A stretch of DNA of 57,054 nucleotides from JAYFNU01 sp964460755 (GCA_964460755.1 CAYWQL010000010.1:1-57054); one strand, 5' to 3'; positions 26,656 to 35,678 are shown, numbered from the stretch's first letter. Numbers and translations: made by a program. Notes: a model not told the origin generated them from the letters alone.

Positions 26656-27525
26656 TCAGCTCCTGTTAGAAAAAAGCGTGCCGATACCCTCGTCGGAAAA
26701 AATCTCGATAAGTATCGCGTGGGGTATTCTGCCGTCAATCATAACCGCCTTGCGGACACCCGACTTCATCGCCTTTTCTATGCTCTTCATTTTTGGTATC
26801 ATTCCGCCCGAAATAATGTTTTCTTTAATAAGTCCGTCTATCTCATCCAGAAAAACCTGCGGGATAAGACTGTTGTCGTCGTTGACATTTCGCAGAAGTC
26901 CTCGGATATCCGTAAGAGTTACGATATTTTCCGCCCCGAGAGCCGCCGCGATTTCCGCCGCCGCCGTGTCGGCGTTTATGTTATAGGTTGTGCCCTTATC
27001 GTCGGTTCCGACCGTCGCGATAACGGGAATATAGCCGTCGTTGAGGGCATTGACAATCGGCGCGGGGTCGACGCTCGTTATTTCGCCCACCTGTCCAAGC
27101 TCGTTGTCGAGAATTTTCGCTTTTATCATTCCGCCGTCTATTCCGCAAAGCCCAAGCGCCCTTCCCCCGAGCGTGCCTATAAGGGAAACAAGGTCCTTGT
27201 TGGTTTTTCCCGCAAGCACCATTTGCACAACCTCCGCGGTCTTCTGGTCGGTATAGCGAAGCCCGTTCACAAACCGCGACTCGATACCAAGCGACGACAT
27301 CATCGCGTTGATTTCAGGGCCGCCGCCGTGAACAAGGACTATCTTTATCCCGACGGCGCTAAGAAGAATAATATCGCTCATAACGTCGTGCTTTAGGTCT
27401 TCGTTTATCATCGCGCTCCCGCCGTACTTGACGACGACGGTTTTGCCCGAATACTTTTGAATGTACGGAAGCGCGGCGGTAAGCACCTGCGCCTTCATAT
27501 CCTCGGTCATTCCGTGAACTGTCAT
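26656..27525 (-). CDS. argB: acetylglutamate kinase
   Basis: Phosphorylates N-acetylglutamate, the committed and usually arginine-inhibited step. 289 aa. Amino-acid kinase fold with VVVKYGGSAM near 30, VLVHGGGPEIN near 64, and NADTAAAEIAAALGAENIV near 182. The N-terminal extension before the kinase core (about 25 residues) is the kind found in arginine-sensitive hexameric enzymes, so feedback inhibition is likely. GGAGG precedes ATG 27525. Confidence 0.96.
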   Translation of the reverse strand: MTVHGMTEDMKAQVLTAALPYIQKYSGKTVVVKYGGSAMINEDLKHDVMSDIILLSAVGIKIVLVHGGGPEINAMMSSLGIESRFVNGLRYTDQKTAEVVQMVLAGKTNKDLVSLIGTLGGRALGLCGIDGGMIKAKILDNELGQVGEITSVDPAPIVNALNDGYIPVIATVGTDDKGTTYNINADTAAAEIAAALGAENIVTLTDIRGLLRNVNDDNSLIPQVFLDEIDGLIKENIISGGMIPKMKSIEKAMKSGVRKAVMIDGRIPHAILIEIFSDEGIGTLFSNRS

Positions 27526-27544
27526 TTCGTTTCCTCCGTCTTTA

Positions 27545-28765
27545 TTAGGTGCGGTAATCGCCGTTTATTTTAACATAGTCATATGTGAGGTCGCAGCCCC
27601 ACGCCGTCGCCGCGGCTTTTCCGTCGTGGAGGGTAATATTTATTTGGATTTCGTCCTTAAGAAGAATCTCTTTCGCCTTCTTTTCGGAAAATTCCACTCC
27701 GAAGCTTCCCTTACAAACGGCAATTTCGCCCTTCGCTGATTTGAAGCAAACATCGACGTTATTTGCGTTAAACCTCGCGCCTGAATAACCCATAGCGCAA
27801 AGCTCACGCCCCCAGTTGGCGTCTGCGCCGAACATCGCGCATTTAACAAGACTTGAGGAAATGACCGCCTTGGCGAGCTTTTTTGCGTCCTCGTCGCTTT
27901 TTGCGCCGACGACGTTGCATTCAAGAAGCTTTGTCGCCCCTTCGCCGTCCTTCGCGATTTTTTTCGAAATCTCGGTTGAAACAAGCTTAAGCGCCTTTGT
28001 GAAAATCTTATAGTCGGCGTTAGCGCCCGTTATTTCCTTATTGCCCGCCGCTCCGTTCGCAAGCACCGCGACCGTGTCGTTGGTCGAGCTGTCTCCGTCG
28101 ATGCTCACCATATTAAATGTGTCGCTTACCGTCTCGCAAAGCGCCTTTTGCAGCGTCTTCGGGCTTATCGCCGCGTCGGTAGTCATAAAGCAAAGCATTG
28201 TCGCAAGGTTCGGACATATCATACCGGAGCCCTTCGCGATTGCTCCAAGGGTAACCTTCTTTTCGCCAAGCTCAAAGGAATACGCAACCTCCTTTACCGC
28301 GGTATCTGTCGTCATAATACCGTTCGCCGCGTCTTGCGAACCGTTCGAGCAAAGCGCCGCGGCAAGCTCGTCAATTCCCTTTTCAATGGGCGTTACGTCA
28401 AGAGGAAAACCGATAACCCCCGTCGAGGCGACAATGACGTCGCTTTGCTCAATACCGAGAGCCTCGGCGGCGAGCTTGGTCATATACCTCGCCTTTTCCA
28501 CGCCGTCGGCGTTGCAGGTGTTGGCGTTGCCGCTGTTTGCGATAACCGCCCTTGCCCTGCCGTTTTTAAGGTGCTCACGGGTTACAATTATCGGCGCGCC
28601 AAAAACCTTGTTTTTGGTATAAACCGCCGCCGCCGAGCACTCCTTTTCACTGTAAATCAGCGCAAGGTCTTTTTTTTCTTTGTTCTTGCGAATACCGCAA
28701 TGTATGCCTGCCGCCTTAAAGCCGGCCGCCGCGCATATCCCGCCCTTTTCCTTTTTATATTCCAT
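27545..28765 (-). CDS. argJ: bifunctional glutamate N-acetyltransferase / amino-acid acetyltransferase
   Basis: Recycles the acetyl group from N-acetylornithine to glutamate, and in bifunctional forms also acetylates glutamate from acetyl-CoA. 406 aa. The self-cleavage site is GIMTTDTAV near 187, with the Thr after Met expected to become the N-terminal nucleophile of the beta chain. The oxyanion-hole region STGVIGFPLD and the ending DYVKINGDYRT are typical. Its presence explains the absence of argA and argE from this operon. Confidence 0.96.
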   Translation of the reverse strand: MEYKKEKGGICAAAGFKAAGIHCGIRKNKEKKDLALIYSEKECSAAAVYTKNKVFGAPIIVTREHLKNGRARAVIANSGNANTCNADGVEKARYMTKLAAEALGIEQSDVIVASTGVIGFPLDVTPIEKGIDELAAALCSNGSQDAANGIMTTDTAVKEVAYSFELGEKKVTLGAIAKGSGMICPNLATMLCFMTTDAAISPKTLQKALCETVSDTFNMVSIDGDSSTNDTVAVLANGAAGNKEITGANADYKIFTKALKLVSTEISKKIAKDGEGATKLLECNVVGAKSDEDAKKLAKAVISSSLVKCAMFGADANWGRELCAMGYSGARFNANNVDVCFKSAKGEIAVCKGSFGVEFSEKKAKEILLKDEIQINITLHDGKAAATAWGCDLTYDYVKINGDYRT

Positions 28766-28777
28766 TTCAGCACCTCT

Positions 28778-29710
28778 TTATATAAGCGAATAGGTTTCGT
28801 CTATCCCCAACGCTATGTTCATATTCTGTATTGCCGCGCCCGACGCGCCCTTTCCAAGGTTATCGAACACGCTTGTCACCGTCATTCGCTCATCGTTGCC
28901 CGAGATATATATTCGCATATCCGCGCGCCCCGCAAGCTCGTTCGCCGCTATCGTTCCGTCTGCGGCGTCCATTAAAACGGTAATAAGTTTTTGACCTTTA
29001 TAGAACTCAAAGAAAAACTCAAAAAGCTCTTCCTTCGTTGTCTTTTTTAAAAACATATCCCTTGTCAACGCCACCGTTGAGCTCATTCCGCAATAAAAAT
29101 CACAGACTGTCGGACAGAAGACAGGGGCGTTTTTCAACCCCGTTACCGCCGTCATTTCGGGAATATGCTTGTGCGCTTGAGTGAGGGCGTAAATTCGCGG
29201 GCTGTCGTATTCGCGAGGTCTGTTTTCCGCCTCATACTGCGCTATCATCTTTTTTCCGCCCCCGCTGTAGCCCGTGAGCGACATACAGCAAAGCGCCGCG
29301 TCGTCGCTGATATAACCGTTTGTAACAAGAGGAAAGACATTTACAATAAAGCCTGTCGCGTGACATCCGGGGTTCGCTATGCGCTTTGACTTAGCTATGG
29401 CTCGTCGTCGCTCGTCCGACAGCTCGGGCAGGCCATAGGTCCAATCGGAAGCTGTTCGATGAGCCGTGCTCGTGTCAATTACTATCGTTTTTTCATTCTC
29501 GACGAGCGAGGCGGATTCTTTCGCCGCCTCATCGGGAAGACACAGGAACGCGACGTCGGCTTCATTCAAAAGCTCCTTTTTCGCATTCGCGTCCTTGCGG
29601 TACTTTTCGTCAATCACAAGCAGCTCGACGTCGTTTCTCTTAGCTATTCTTGAATTGATTTGAAGCCCCGTCGTGCCCTCCTGACCGTCGATAAATACCT
29701 TGTATTTCAT
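28778..29710 (-). CDS. argC: N-acetyl-gamma-glutamyl-phosphate reductase, short type 2 form
   Basis: NADPH-dependent reductase making N-acetylglutamate semialdehyde. At 310 aa it belongs to the shorter type 2 subfamily, in contrast to the roughly 345-aa type 1 enzymes common in Bacillus-like operons. N-terminal KVFIDGQEGTTGLQI loop, DTSTAHRT near 108, and the catalytic Cys in NPGCHATGF near 151. Five nt separate it from argH. Confidence 0.94.
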   Translation of the reverse strand: MKYKVFIDGQEGTTGLQINSRIAKRNDVELLVIDEKYRKDANAKKELLNEADVAFLCLPDEAAKESASLVENEKTIVIDTSTAHRTASDWTYGLPELSDERRRAIAKSKRIANPGCHATGFIVNVFPLVTNGYISDDAALCCMSLTGYSGGGKKMIAQYEAENRPREYDSPRIYALTQAHKHIPEMTAVTGLKNAPVFCPTVCDFYCGMSSTVALTRDMFLKKTTKEELFEFFFEFYKGQKLITVLMDAADGTIAANELAGRADMRIYISGNDERMTVTSVFDNLGKGASGAAIQNMNIALGIDETYSLI

Positions 29711-29715
29711 ATATG

Positions 29716-31089
29716 TTATCCCTTCAGCTTTTCCTTTGCTTTTTTTATTTGTTTACCTACCGCCTCGGGCGCGGGACCTCCGTCCACAGCGCGAAGCGAA
29801 AGACATTCAGCGAGGTCAATCGCCTTATATACGTCATTTTCAAAGACGTCGGAAAGGGTTTTATACTCCGCAAGCGGAAGCTCCTCAAGCGTCGTGTCCT
29901 TCTCAATACAAAGGCTTACAAGCTTACCGACGACGGCGTAGGCGTCGCGAAAAGGCATACCCTTTTTGACGAGATAATCGGCGCAGTCGGTCGCGTTGAT
30001 AAAGCCCTTCGCCGCCGCTTTTTTCATATTCTCAGGCTTAAAGGTCGCCGTTTCAATCATCGGCGCCATAAGCTCCAAGCACAGCGAAACGGTGTCGAGC
30101 GCATCAAAGAGCGCCTCCTTGTCCTCCTGCATATCCTTGTTGTACGCAAGCGGAAGACCCTTCATAACGGTGAGCAGCGTCATATTGTCGCCGAAAACCC
30201 GCCCTGCCTTGCCCCGTACGAGCTCGGCGATATCGGGGTTCTTCTTCTGCGGCATAATCGACGAGCCGGTCGAAAAGCTGTCGGAAAGGGACATATAGGA
30301 AAATTCGTGGGAGCACCAAAGAATAATTTCCTCCGAGAAACGCGAAAGGTGCACCATAATTATCGAAAGGCAGGATAGAAGCTCCAGCACAAAATCACGG
30401 TCGGAAACTCCGTCAATGCTGTTATATGTGATGTCGGAACAGCCAAGAAGCTTCGCGGTATATTTGCGGTCAAGCGCATAGGTCGTGCCCGCAAGCGCAC
30501 CGCTTCCAAGGGGTAAAATCGCCGTCCTTTTCTTGCAGTCCGAAAGCCGCTCGATATCGCGAAGAAGCATCCACACATATGCCATAAGCGAATGGGCAAG
30601 GGTCACGGGCTGGGCGCGCTGGAGGTGGGTGTAGCCAGACATAACGGTATTCAAATTCTTTTCAGAAACCGATATCAGCACCTCGCAAAGCTTCTTCGCG
30701 TTGGCGACAAGCGCGTCGATTTCGTCGGCGCAATAGAGCCGCAAATCGGTCGCGACCTGGTCGTTGCGGCTTCGAGCCGTGTGAAGTCTCTTGCCCGCGT
30801 CGCCTATTCTTTCGGTAAGGGTCGCTTCGACAAAGGTATGAATATCCTCCGCGGTCATATCAATGGCGAGCTTTCCGCTTTCGATATCCGCCAAAAGCTC
30901 TTTAAGCCCCGCTATAATTTTGTCCGCCTCGCCCTTGTCGATTATGCCCTGCTTTTTAAGCATTTCAGCGTGAGCGACCGAGCCCAAAATATCCTGTTTA
31001 TACATTCTGCTGTCAAAAGCGATAGAGGAGTTGAGCTTGTTTACCCGCTCGTCCACCTCGCCCGAAAGCCGTCCCTGCCAAAGCTTCAT
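29716..31089 (-). CDS. argH: argininosuccinate lyase
   Basis: Cleaves argininosuccinate to arginine and fumarate, last step of the pathway. 457 aa, full length. The fumarase-superfamily signature GSSIMPQKKNPD lies near 277, and the catalytic loops HTARSRNDQVATD near 102 and SGYTHLQRAQPVT near 150 are intact. Second gene of the operon, 11 nt after argG. Confidence 0.97.
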   Translation of the reverse strand: MKLWQGRLSGEVDERVNKLNSSIAFDSRMYKQDILGSVAHAEMLKKQGIIDKGEADKIIAGLKELLADIESGKLAIDMTAEDIHTFVEATLTERIGDAGKRLHTARSRNDQVATDLRLYCADEIDALVANAKKLCEVLISVSEKNLNTVMSGYTHLQRAQPVTLAHSLMAYVWMLLRDIERLSDCKKRTAILPLGSGALAGTTYALDRKYTAKLLGCSDITYNSIDGVSDRDFVLELLSCLSIIMVHLSRFSEEIILWCSHEFSYMSLSDSFSTGSSIMPQKKNPDIAELVRGKAGRVFGDNMTLLTVMKGLPLAYNKDMQEDKEALFDALDTVSLCLELMAPMIETATFKPENMKKAAAKGFINATDCADYLVKKGMPFRDAYAVVGKLVSLCIEKDTTLEELPLAEYKTLSDVFENDVYKAIDLAECLSLRAVDGGPAPEAVGKQIKKAKEKLKG

Positions 31090-31100
31090 TCGTTTTCTCC

Positions 31101-32333
31101 TTATTTTTTGTCGCCGTTTCTTTGCTCGTCGAGCATAGCTTTGATTTTTATCGGAAGTCCGAAAAGGTTAATAAACCCTTGACTATCCATTTGGTTGTAG
31201 ACCTCGTCCTCGCCGAAGGTCGCCATATCCTCGCTGTAAAGGGTATAGGGACTGGTCATACCGGCGTCGAGAATGTTGCCCTTATACAGCTTCATCGTGA
31301 CTACGCCCGTGACCGTCTCCTGCGTTTTATCAACAAACGCCGAAAGCGCCTCGCGAAGGGGTGTGTACCACTGTCCGTTATATACTATATCGGCGAACTC
31401 AAGCGCCATTTTCTGCTTGTAATGCTGCGTCGCCTTATCAAGGCAAATCTGTTCAAGCTTGTCGTGAGCGTGATAAAGAATTGTGCCGCCGGGGGTTTCG
31501 TATACGCCGCGGCTCTTCATACCGACAAGACGGTTTTCCACCATATCAACAATGCCAACGCCGTTTCTTCCGCCGATTTCGTTAAGCGTCTTGATTATAG
31601 AAACGCCGTCCATCTTCTTTCCGTTCACGGCGACAGGAATACCTTTTTCGAATTCAACCGTCACAATCTCCTCCTTATCGGGGGCGTTCTGCGGCGTTAT
31701 GCCAAGCTCAAGCTCCATCGTCGTCTTGTAGTTCGGCTCGTTCGCTGGGTCCTCAAGCTCCAAGCCCTCGTGAGAAAGATGCCAGAGGTTTTTGTCCTTC
31801 GAGTAGTTTGTTTCCCTGTTGATGTTAAGCGGAATGTTGTGCGCCTCGGCGTAATCTATCTCCTCCTCGCGGCTCTTCAGCTCCCATGTTCTCCACGGAG
31901 CCACAATAGGCATATTCGGCGCGAAGGCTTTTATCGCAAGCTCGAAACGGACTTGGTCGTTGCCCTTACCCGTGCAGCCGTGCGCGATGGCGTCGGCGCC
32001 CTCGGCTTTGGCGATTTCGGTTATTCTCTTTGCGATTATCGGACGCGCGAAGGAGGTTCCGAGAAGATATTTATTTTCATAAACCGCGCCCGCCTTAAGC
32101 GTCGGGAATATATAATCCTCGACGAACTCCTTTGTCAAATCTTCGATATAAAGCTTGGACGCGCCTGTTTTTTTTGCCTTTTCCTCAAGACCCGAAAGCT
32201 CCTTGCCCTGTCCGACGTCGGCGGCGACGGCGATAACCTCGCAGTTGTCGTAGTTTTCTTTTAACCACTGAATGATAATTGAGGTGTCAAGTCCGCCCGA
32301 ATAGGCAAGCACAATTTTTTTGAATTTAGCCAT
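31101..32333 (-). CDS. argG: argininosuccinate synthase
   Basis: Condenses citrulline and aspartate with ATP. First gene of the arginine operon. 410 aa. PP-loop AYSGGLDTS near 9, AHGCTGKGNDQVRFE near 116, and the citrulline/aspartate site residues around RTWELKSREEE are present. GGAGGATATTAATT precedes the ATG. Its promoter is flanked by two ARG boxes, so repression by ArgR with arginine is expected for the whole operon; the argR gene is not in the window. Confidence 0.97.
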   Translation of the reverse strand: MAKFKKIVLAYSGGLDTSIIIQWLKENYDNCEVIAVAADVGQGKELSGLEEKAKKTGASKLYIEDLTKEFVEDYIFPTLKAGAVYENKYLLGTSFARPIIAKRITEIAKAEGADAIAHGCTGKGNDQVRFELAIKAFAPNMPIVAPWRTWELKSREEEIDYAEAHNIPLNINRETNYSKDKNLWHLSHEGLELEDPANEPNYKTTMELELGITPQNAPDKEEIVTVEFEKGIPVAVNGKKMDGVSIIKTLNEIGGRNGVGIVDMVENRLVGMKSRGVYETPGGTILYHAHDKLEQICLDKATQHYKQKMALEFADIVYNGQWYTPLREALSAFVDKTQETVTGVVTMKLYKGNILDAGMTSPYTLYSEDMATFGEDEVYNQMDSQGFINLFGLPIKIKAMLDEQRNGDKK

Positions 32334-32347
32334 AATTAATATCCTCC

Positions 32348-32359
32348 GAATAAATATTC
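32348..32359. promoter_or_regulatory. ARG box downstream of the arg operon start point
   Basis: GAATAAATATTC is an almost perfect inverted repeat of the ArgR type (GAAT-AT-rich-ATTC). It lies between the predicted transcription start (about 32366) and the argG ribosome site. Confidence 0.65.
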
Positions 32360-32372
32360 ATACTTTATAAGA

Positions 32373-32400
32373 ATTATACATCAAAGTTGTATAATGTCAA
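32373..32400 (-). promoter_or_regulatory. promoter of the arginine operon
   Basis: Minus-strand consensus boxes TTGACA (32395-32400) and TATAAT (32373-32378) with a 16-nt spacer. A full-consensus promoter implies that control comes from repression. Confidence 0.85.
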
Positions 32401-32407
32401 CTGTTTT

Positions 32408-32423
32408 GTGAATTTTTATTCAC
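32408..32423. promoter_or_regulatory. ARG box upstream of the arg operon -35
   Basis: GTGAATTTTTATTCAC is a perfect-armed 16-nt palindrome matching the ArgR/AhrC operator pattern (TGAAT-AT-rich-ATTCA). It sits 7 nt upstream of the -35. A weaker half-site TATTCAC lies at 32444-32450. Confidence 0.85.
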
Positions 32424-32522
32424 GTTCGTTCAAATATACCGTTTATTCACGGCTTTTTATGCATTTGTTGGTTATAAGCGCCACAAAAAGCGAAGCATTA
32501 AATGTATTAAAACCAATAAAGA

Positions 32523-32548
32523 AAGCCAAAGCAAAAAAGCTTTGGCTT
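32523..32548 (-). terminator. terminator after gtrA
   Basis: 10-bp perfect stem AAGCCAAAGC / GCTTTGGCTT with an A6 loop (T6 on the minus strand), just after the gtrA stop. It insulates the gpsA-gtrA unit from the arginine promoter. Confidence 0.65.
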
Positions 32549-32555
32549 GAATATA

Positions 32556-33014
32556 CTATTTCTCTTCCTTCTTTTTCGCTAAATCGTTCGTGTTAATCGA
32601 GTTTCTGTAAACGACAAAGCGGCAGAAAAGGTATTCTGTAATAAAGTTTAACACCATCGTCACGATTTCCACGATATAGCGGTTGACGCCGAGCGCCTCG
32701 ACGATATAGTTTCCTAAAAGCGTCGTGACCGGGGTGAACACGCAGTAATAACCGATTACCTTTAGCATCGCGATAGGAACGTTGGTCGCCGACTTGAAGG
32801 TAAAGCGACGGTTTACGGTGAAGTTATAAAGCACCGAAAGAATAAGGGACACAAGATACGCCAGCCAATAACCCCATTTGAAAACCTCGCTGAAGAGGGT
32901 AAACGTGCCGATTTGAATTATTCCCGCCATACACGAGAAAACCAAAAATTTAAAGAACTGAACGGCGTTTTCCTTGGCCGAAAGCTTGACCTTTTTTTCT
33001 TTATCTTCGCTCAT
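32556..33014 (-). CDS. GtrA-family membrane protein
   Basis: 152 aa, four membrane segments after a charged N-terminus. GtrA proteins are thought to move lipid-linked sugars across the membrane or assist cell-wall glycosylation. Family features include RFFKF/FKFLVF at the start, SVLYNFTVNRRFTF in the middle and a final NFITEYLFCRFVVY. ATG 33014 has AGAGGT upstream; earlier in-frame codons fall inside gpsA. It follows gpsA by 16 nt. It may serve surface glycans such as the heptose polymer predicted at 43-49 kb, but that is only proximity. Confidence 0.85.
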   Translation of the reverse strand: MSEDKEKKVKLSAKENAVQFFKFLVFSCMAGIIQIGTFTLFSEVFKWGYWLAYLVSLILSVLYNFTVNRRFTFKSATNVPIAMLKVIGYYCVFTPVTTLLGNYIVEALGVNRYIVEIVTMVLNFITEYLFCRFVVYRNSINTNDLAKKKEEK

Positions 33015-33030
33015 TTTTGTACCTCTATAT

Positions 33031-33987
33031 CTAAAATTCATTTTTAATCGTGCGTTCAAAGAGCCGCCCAAGCTCGTCGCGGGCGTTCGCTTCCTCGTAA
33101 ATCACCCTGTATACGACGTCGCATATCGGAAGCTCCACGTCGTACTCTTTTCCAAGCTTAATGAGTGCCTTTACAGTGTAATACCCTTCGGCGAGGCTGT
33201 CAAATTCCGACCCTCTCACAAGTGCCTCGCCGTAGGCGCGGTTGTGGCTGTATTTTGAAAAAACGGTCGCCTCATAGTCTCCGAGATGACACAGTCCGTA
33301 TGCCGAAAGCTCATTTCCGCCCATAGCCTTAATAAGCTTCGCAACCTCCCGCGTGCCACGCGACATAAGTGCCCCCTTTAGCGTCGAAAGGGAAAGTCCG
33401 TCGAGCATTCCCGCCGCGATACCCACGACGTTTTTCGCCGCCGCGCCTATCTCGTTGCCTACCAAGTCCTGACCGTAGTAAAAACGAATAAGTGAGCTTG
33501 AAAAACCCTCAATTAGAAGCTTCTTGGTTTTTTCGTCCTCGCTGTCGATAACCATACAGTTCGGAACACCGCGATAAAATTCCTCGACGTGTCCTGGTCC
33601 CAGCCAGACCGCGACCCTGTTCGACGGGTCGAGCGCGTTCGACGCCACCTCAGAAAGCCGCTTTCCCGTTGAAATCTCAATACCCTTCATACAAAGAACG
33701 ACGATTTTGTCGGTTAACTGAAGGGGCGCAAGTTCGTCCATAAGATGGGAAAGCCCCTGCGAGTCGACCGAAATAATAATGACCTCGGCGTCCTTCACCG
33801 ATGAAATGTCGCTTGAAAGCCCCACCGTCTTGGGAAGGATTAAATATTCGTTTTTTCTCTCGGATAAAAAGCGCTCCATTCGTTTCGAGCCGCTTCGCCC
33901 ATACAGCGTAACGTCGTGCTCAAGTCCGTCGAGATACCACGCGATAAGCGAACCCCACCGTCCGCAACCGATTACCGTTATTTTCAT
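33031..33987 (-). CDS. gpsA: NAD(P)-dependent glycerol-3-phosphate dehydrogenase
   Basis: Reduces dihydroxyacetone phosphate to sn-glycerol-3-phosphate for phospholipid synthesis. 318 aa from ATG 33987 (GGAG 8 nt upstream). Rossmann motif VIGCGRWGSLIA (4-15), CMKGIE, GPGHVEE, and the catalytic Lys in GNEIGAAAKNVVGIAAGM. One departure is WLGPGHVEEF, where many GpsA have SGPSFA, a variation seen in some Clostridia. It is probably in one unit with gtrA. Confidence 0.92.
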   Translation of the reverse strand: MKITVIGCGRWGSLIAWYLDGLEHDVTLYGRSGSKRMERFLSERKNEYLILPKTVGLSSDISSVKDAEVIIISVDSQGLSHLMDELAPLQLTDKIVVLCMKGIEISTGKRLSEVASNALDPSNRVAVWLGPGHVEEFYRGVPNCMVIDSEDEKTKKLLIEGFSSSLIRFYYGQDLVGNEIGAAAKNVVGIAAGMLDGLSLSTLKGALMSRGTREVAKLIKAMGGNELSAYGLCHLGDYEATVFSKYSHNRAYGEALVRGSEFDSLAEGYYTVKALIKLGKEYDVELPICDVVYRVIYEEANARDELGRLFERTIKNEF

Positions 33988-34231
33988 ATCGTCTCCACAA
34001 TAATGAAAGTTTTGTTTCAAAAACGCTTGCTTTAGAATACCGCATTTTACCTCGCGTTGCAACAAAAATCGAAAAGCAAACTTAAAAGCAAAAATATTCA
34101 AAATGCAAACGAAAAAGTGAATATTTTTGCAATCAGAAGCGGTTTTATACCGCAATTATGATAAAAATGCTAAGGCGGCGGCTCAACTTTTGTGCAATTC
34201 GGAAAGATTTGTTAATAATCCAAAATTCTTG

Positions 34232-34260
34232 TTTACAGCGTGGTGATTTGTGCTTATAAT
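34232..34260 (+). promoter_or_regulatory. promoter of the purA leader
   Basis: TTTACA (34232-34237), 17-nt spacer, TATAAT (34255-34260). The rest of the 406-nt gap between gpsA and purA upstream of this promoter (33988-34231) is AT-rich with no recognisable gene. Confidence 0.75.
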
Positions 34261-34266
34261 AAGAAT

Positions 34267-34358
34267 GTTTTGTGAATAAGAGCAGCGGGTGCGTACTTAT
34301 CTGGTCGCAGTTTTACCTCGCTTCCAAGTGATAGTCCTGCTGTTGCAGGGCTTTTTTT
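34267..34358 (+). ncRNA. structured purA leader with terminator and competing stem, class not recognised
   Basis: A transcript starting near 34267 would form an intrinsic terminator at 34334-34351 (7-bp stem GTCCTGC / GCAGGGC, loop TGTT) followed by seven T. The segment AGCAGCGGG (34281-34289) can pair over nine positions (two G-U) with 34336-34344, which includes most of the terminator's 5' arm, so the two structures exclude each other. About 46 nt lie between the competing strands, enough for a small aptamer. It does not match the purine, preQ1, ZTP or PRPP riboswitch motifs as I know them. It could be an attenuator, an unknown riboswitch or an independent small RNA. Confidence 0.5.
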
Positions 34359-34394
34359 ACGCTTTTTAAATACTTAGTAAATGGAGAATTGATT

Positions 34395-35678
34395 ATGATT
34401 AGGGCAATTGTCGGTGCAAACTGGGGCGATGAAGGAAAGGGCAAAATAACCGATATGTTGGCGGAAAACGCCGACATCGTCGTCCGTTTTCAGGGCGGAG
34501 CGAACGCGGGACACACCATAGTAAACGAATATGGAAAGTTCGCGCTTCATCAGCTTCCGTCGGGCGTTTTTAACAAAAACGTCGTAAACGTTATCGGCAA
34601 CGGCGTCGCGCTTTCGGTCGAGAACTTCGTCACCGAAATGGCTATGCTTAAAGAGCGCGGAGTGCCCGAACCGAAGATAATCATTTCTGACAGGGTGCAT
34701 ATCGTTATGCCCTATCATAAACTGCTTGACGCCTACGAGGAGGCTCGCCTTTCGGACAAAAGCTTCGGCTCTACGAAATCCGGCATCGCCCCCTTCTATG
34801 CGGACAAGCACTCAAAAATCGGTTTTCAAGCCTGCGAGATAATCGGCGACCCCGCCTATCTTCGCGAAAAGGTTGAACGGGTCTGCGAAATCAAGAACGC
34901 CCTTATTGAGCATCTTTACAAACAGGAAAAGCTTAATCCCGACGAGCTTTTTAATAAGCTTATGGAATATAAAAAAATTCTTACCCCATATGTCGCCGAC
35001 GCCTTTGACTATCTTTATGAGGCGAACAAGCAGGGCAAGGAAATACTACTTGAGGGACAGCTTGGCGCACTAAAGGACGTCGATTTCGGCATCTATCCCA
35101 TGGTAACCTCCTCAAACACCCTCGCCGCCTACGGAGCGGTCGGCGCGGGACTTCCTGCAAGGGACATAACCGACGTTATCGCGGTCGTTAAGGCATATTC
35201 CAGCGCGGTCGGAGCGGGCGAATTTGTCAGCGAAATTTTCGCAGACGAGGCAAACGAGCTCCGCGAACGCGGCGGCGACGGCGGCGAGTACGGCGCGACT
35301 ACGGGTCGCCCGAGGCGTGTGGGCTGGCTCGACCTTGTCGCTTCGCGCTACGGCGTGCGCGTACAATCCGCGACAAGGGTCGCTATATCAGTCATCGACG
35401 TGCTTGGCTATCTCGACGAAATCCCCGTCTGTGTCGGATATGAAATCGACGGCAAAGTAACCGAGAAGTTTCCAAACACCGAGCTTCTTAAAAAAGCCAA
35501 GCCCGTGCTCAAGGTCTTCAAGGGCTGGAAAACCGATATACGCGGCATAAGCGAATACGATAAGCTTCCCGCAGAGTGCCGCGAATATATTGAGTTTGCC
35601 GAAAAATTCATCGGCGTTCCGATAGAAATAGTAAGCAACGGTCCCAAGAGAGAGAACATAATCTACCGCAAAAAATAA
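34395..35678 (+). CDS. purA: adenylosuccinate synthetase
   Basis: GTP-dependent first step from IMP to AMP. 427 aa from ATG 34395 (GGAGA 7 nt upstream; a TTG two codons earlier is rejected). Motifs: NWGDEGKGK with the catalytic Asp, QGGANAGHT with the catalytic His, KSGIAPFYADK region, and TTGRPRRVGWLD near the C-terminal third. Complete length. A leader with a terminator precedes it and a bidirectional terminator follows. Confidence 0.97.
   Translation: MIRAIVGANWGDEGKGKITDMLAENADIVVRFQGGANAGHTIVNEYGKFALHQLPSGVFNKNVVNVIGNGVALSVENFVTEMAMLKERGVPEPKIIISDRVHIVMPYHKLLDAYEEARLSDKSFGSTKSGIAPFYADKHSKIGFQACEIIGDPAYLREKVERVCEIKNALIEHLYKQEKLNPDELFNKLMEYKKILTPYVADAFDYLYEANKQGKEILLEGQLGALKDVDFGIYPMVTSSNTLAAYGAVGAGLPARDITDVIAVVKAYSSAVGAGEFVSEIFADEANELRERGGDGGEYGATTGRPRRVGWLDLVASRYGVRVQSATRVAISVIDVLGYLDEIPVCVGYEIDGKVTEKFPNTELLKKAKPVLKVFKGWKTDIRGISEYDKLPAECREYIEFAEKFIGVPIEIVSNGPKRENIIYRKK

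Noticed and set aside
31122..32264. 380-codon plus-strand frame opposite argG
   Set aside because: Antisense to argininosuccinate synthase, whose motifs are all intact; no separate promoter or ribosome site.
19430..32333. Arginine pathway judged incomplete because argA and argE are missing
   Set aside because: ArgJ recycles the acetyl group and can supply both functions, so the operon is complete.
33988..34155. 56-residue N-terminal extension of gpsA
   Set aside because: GpsA begins at the Rossmann strand; ATG 33987 has a ribosome site and the upstream codons are AT-rich non-coding sequence.
34160..34395. Guanine or preQ1 riboswitch upstream of purA
   Set aside because: The conserved core words of those aptamers are absent; only a terminator with a competing stem is seen.
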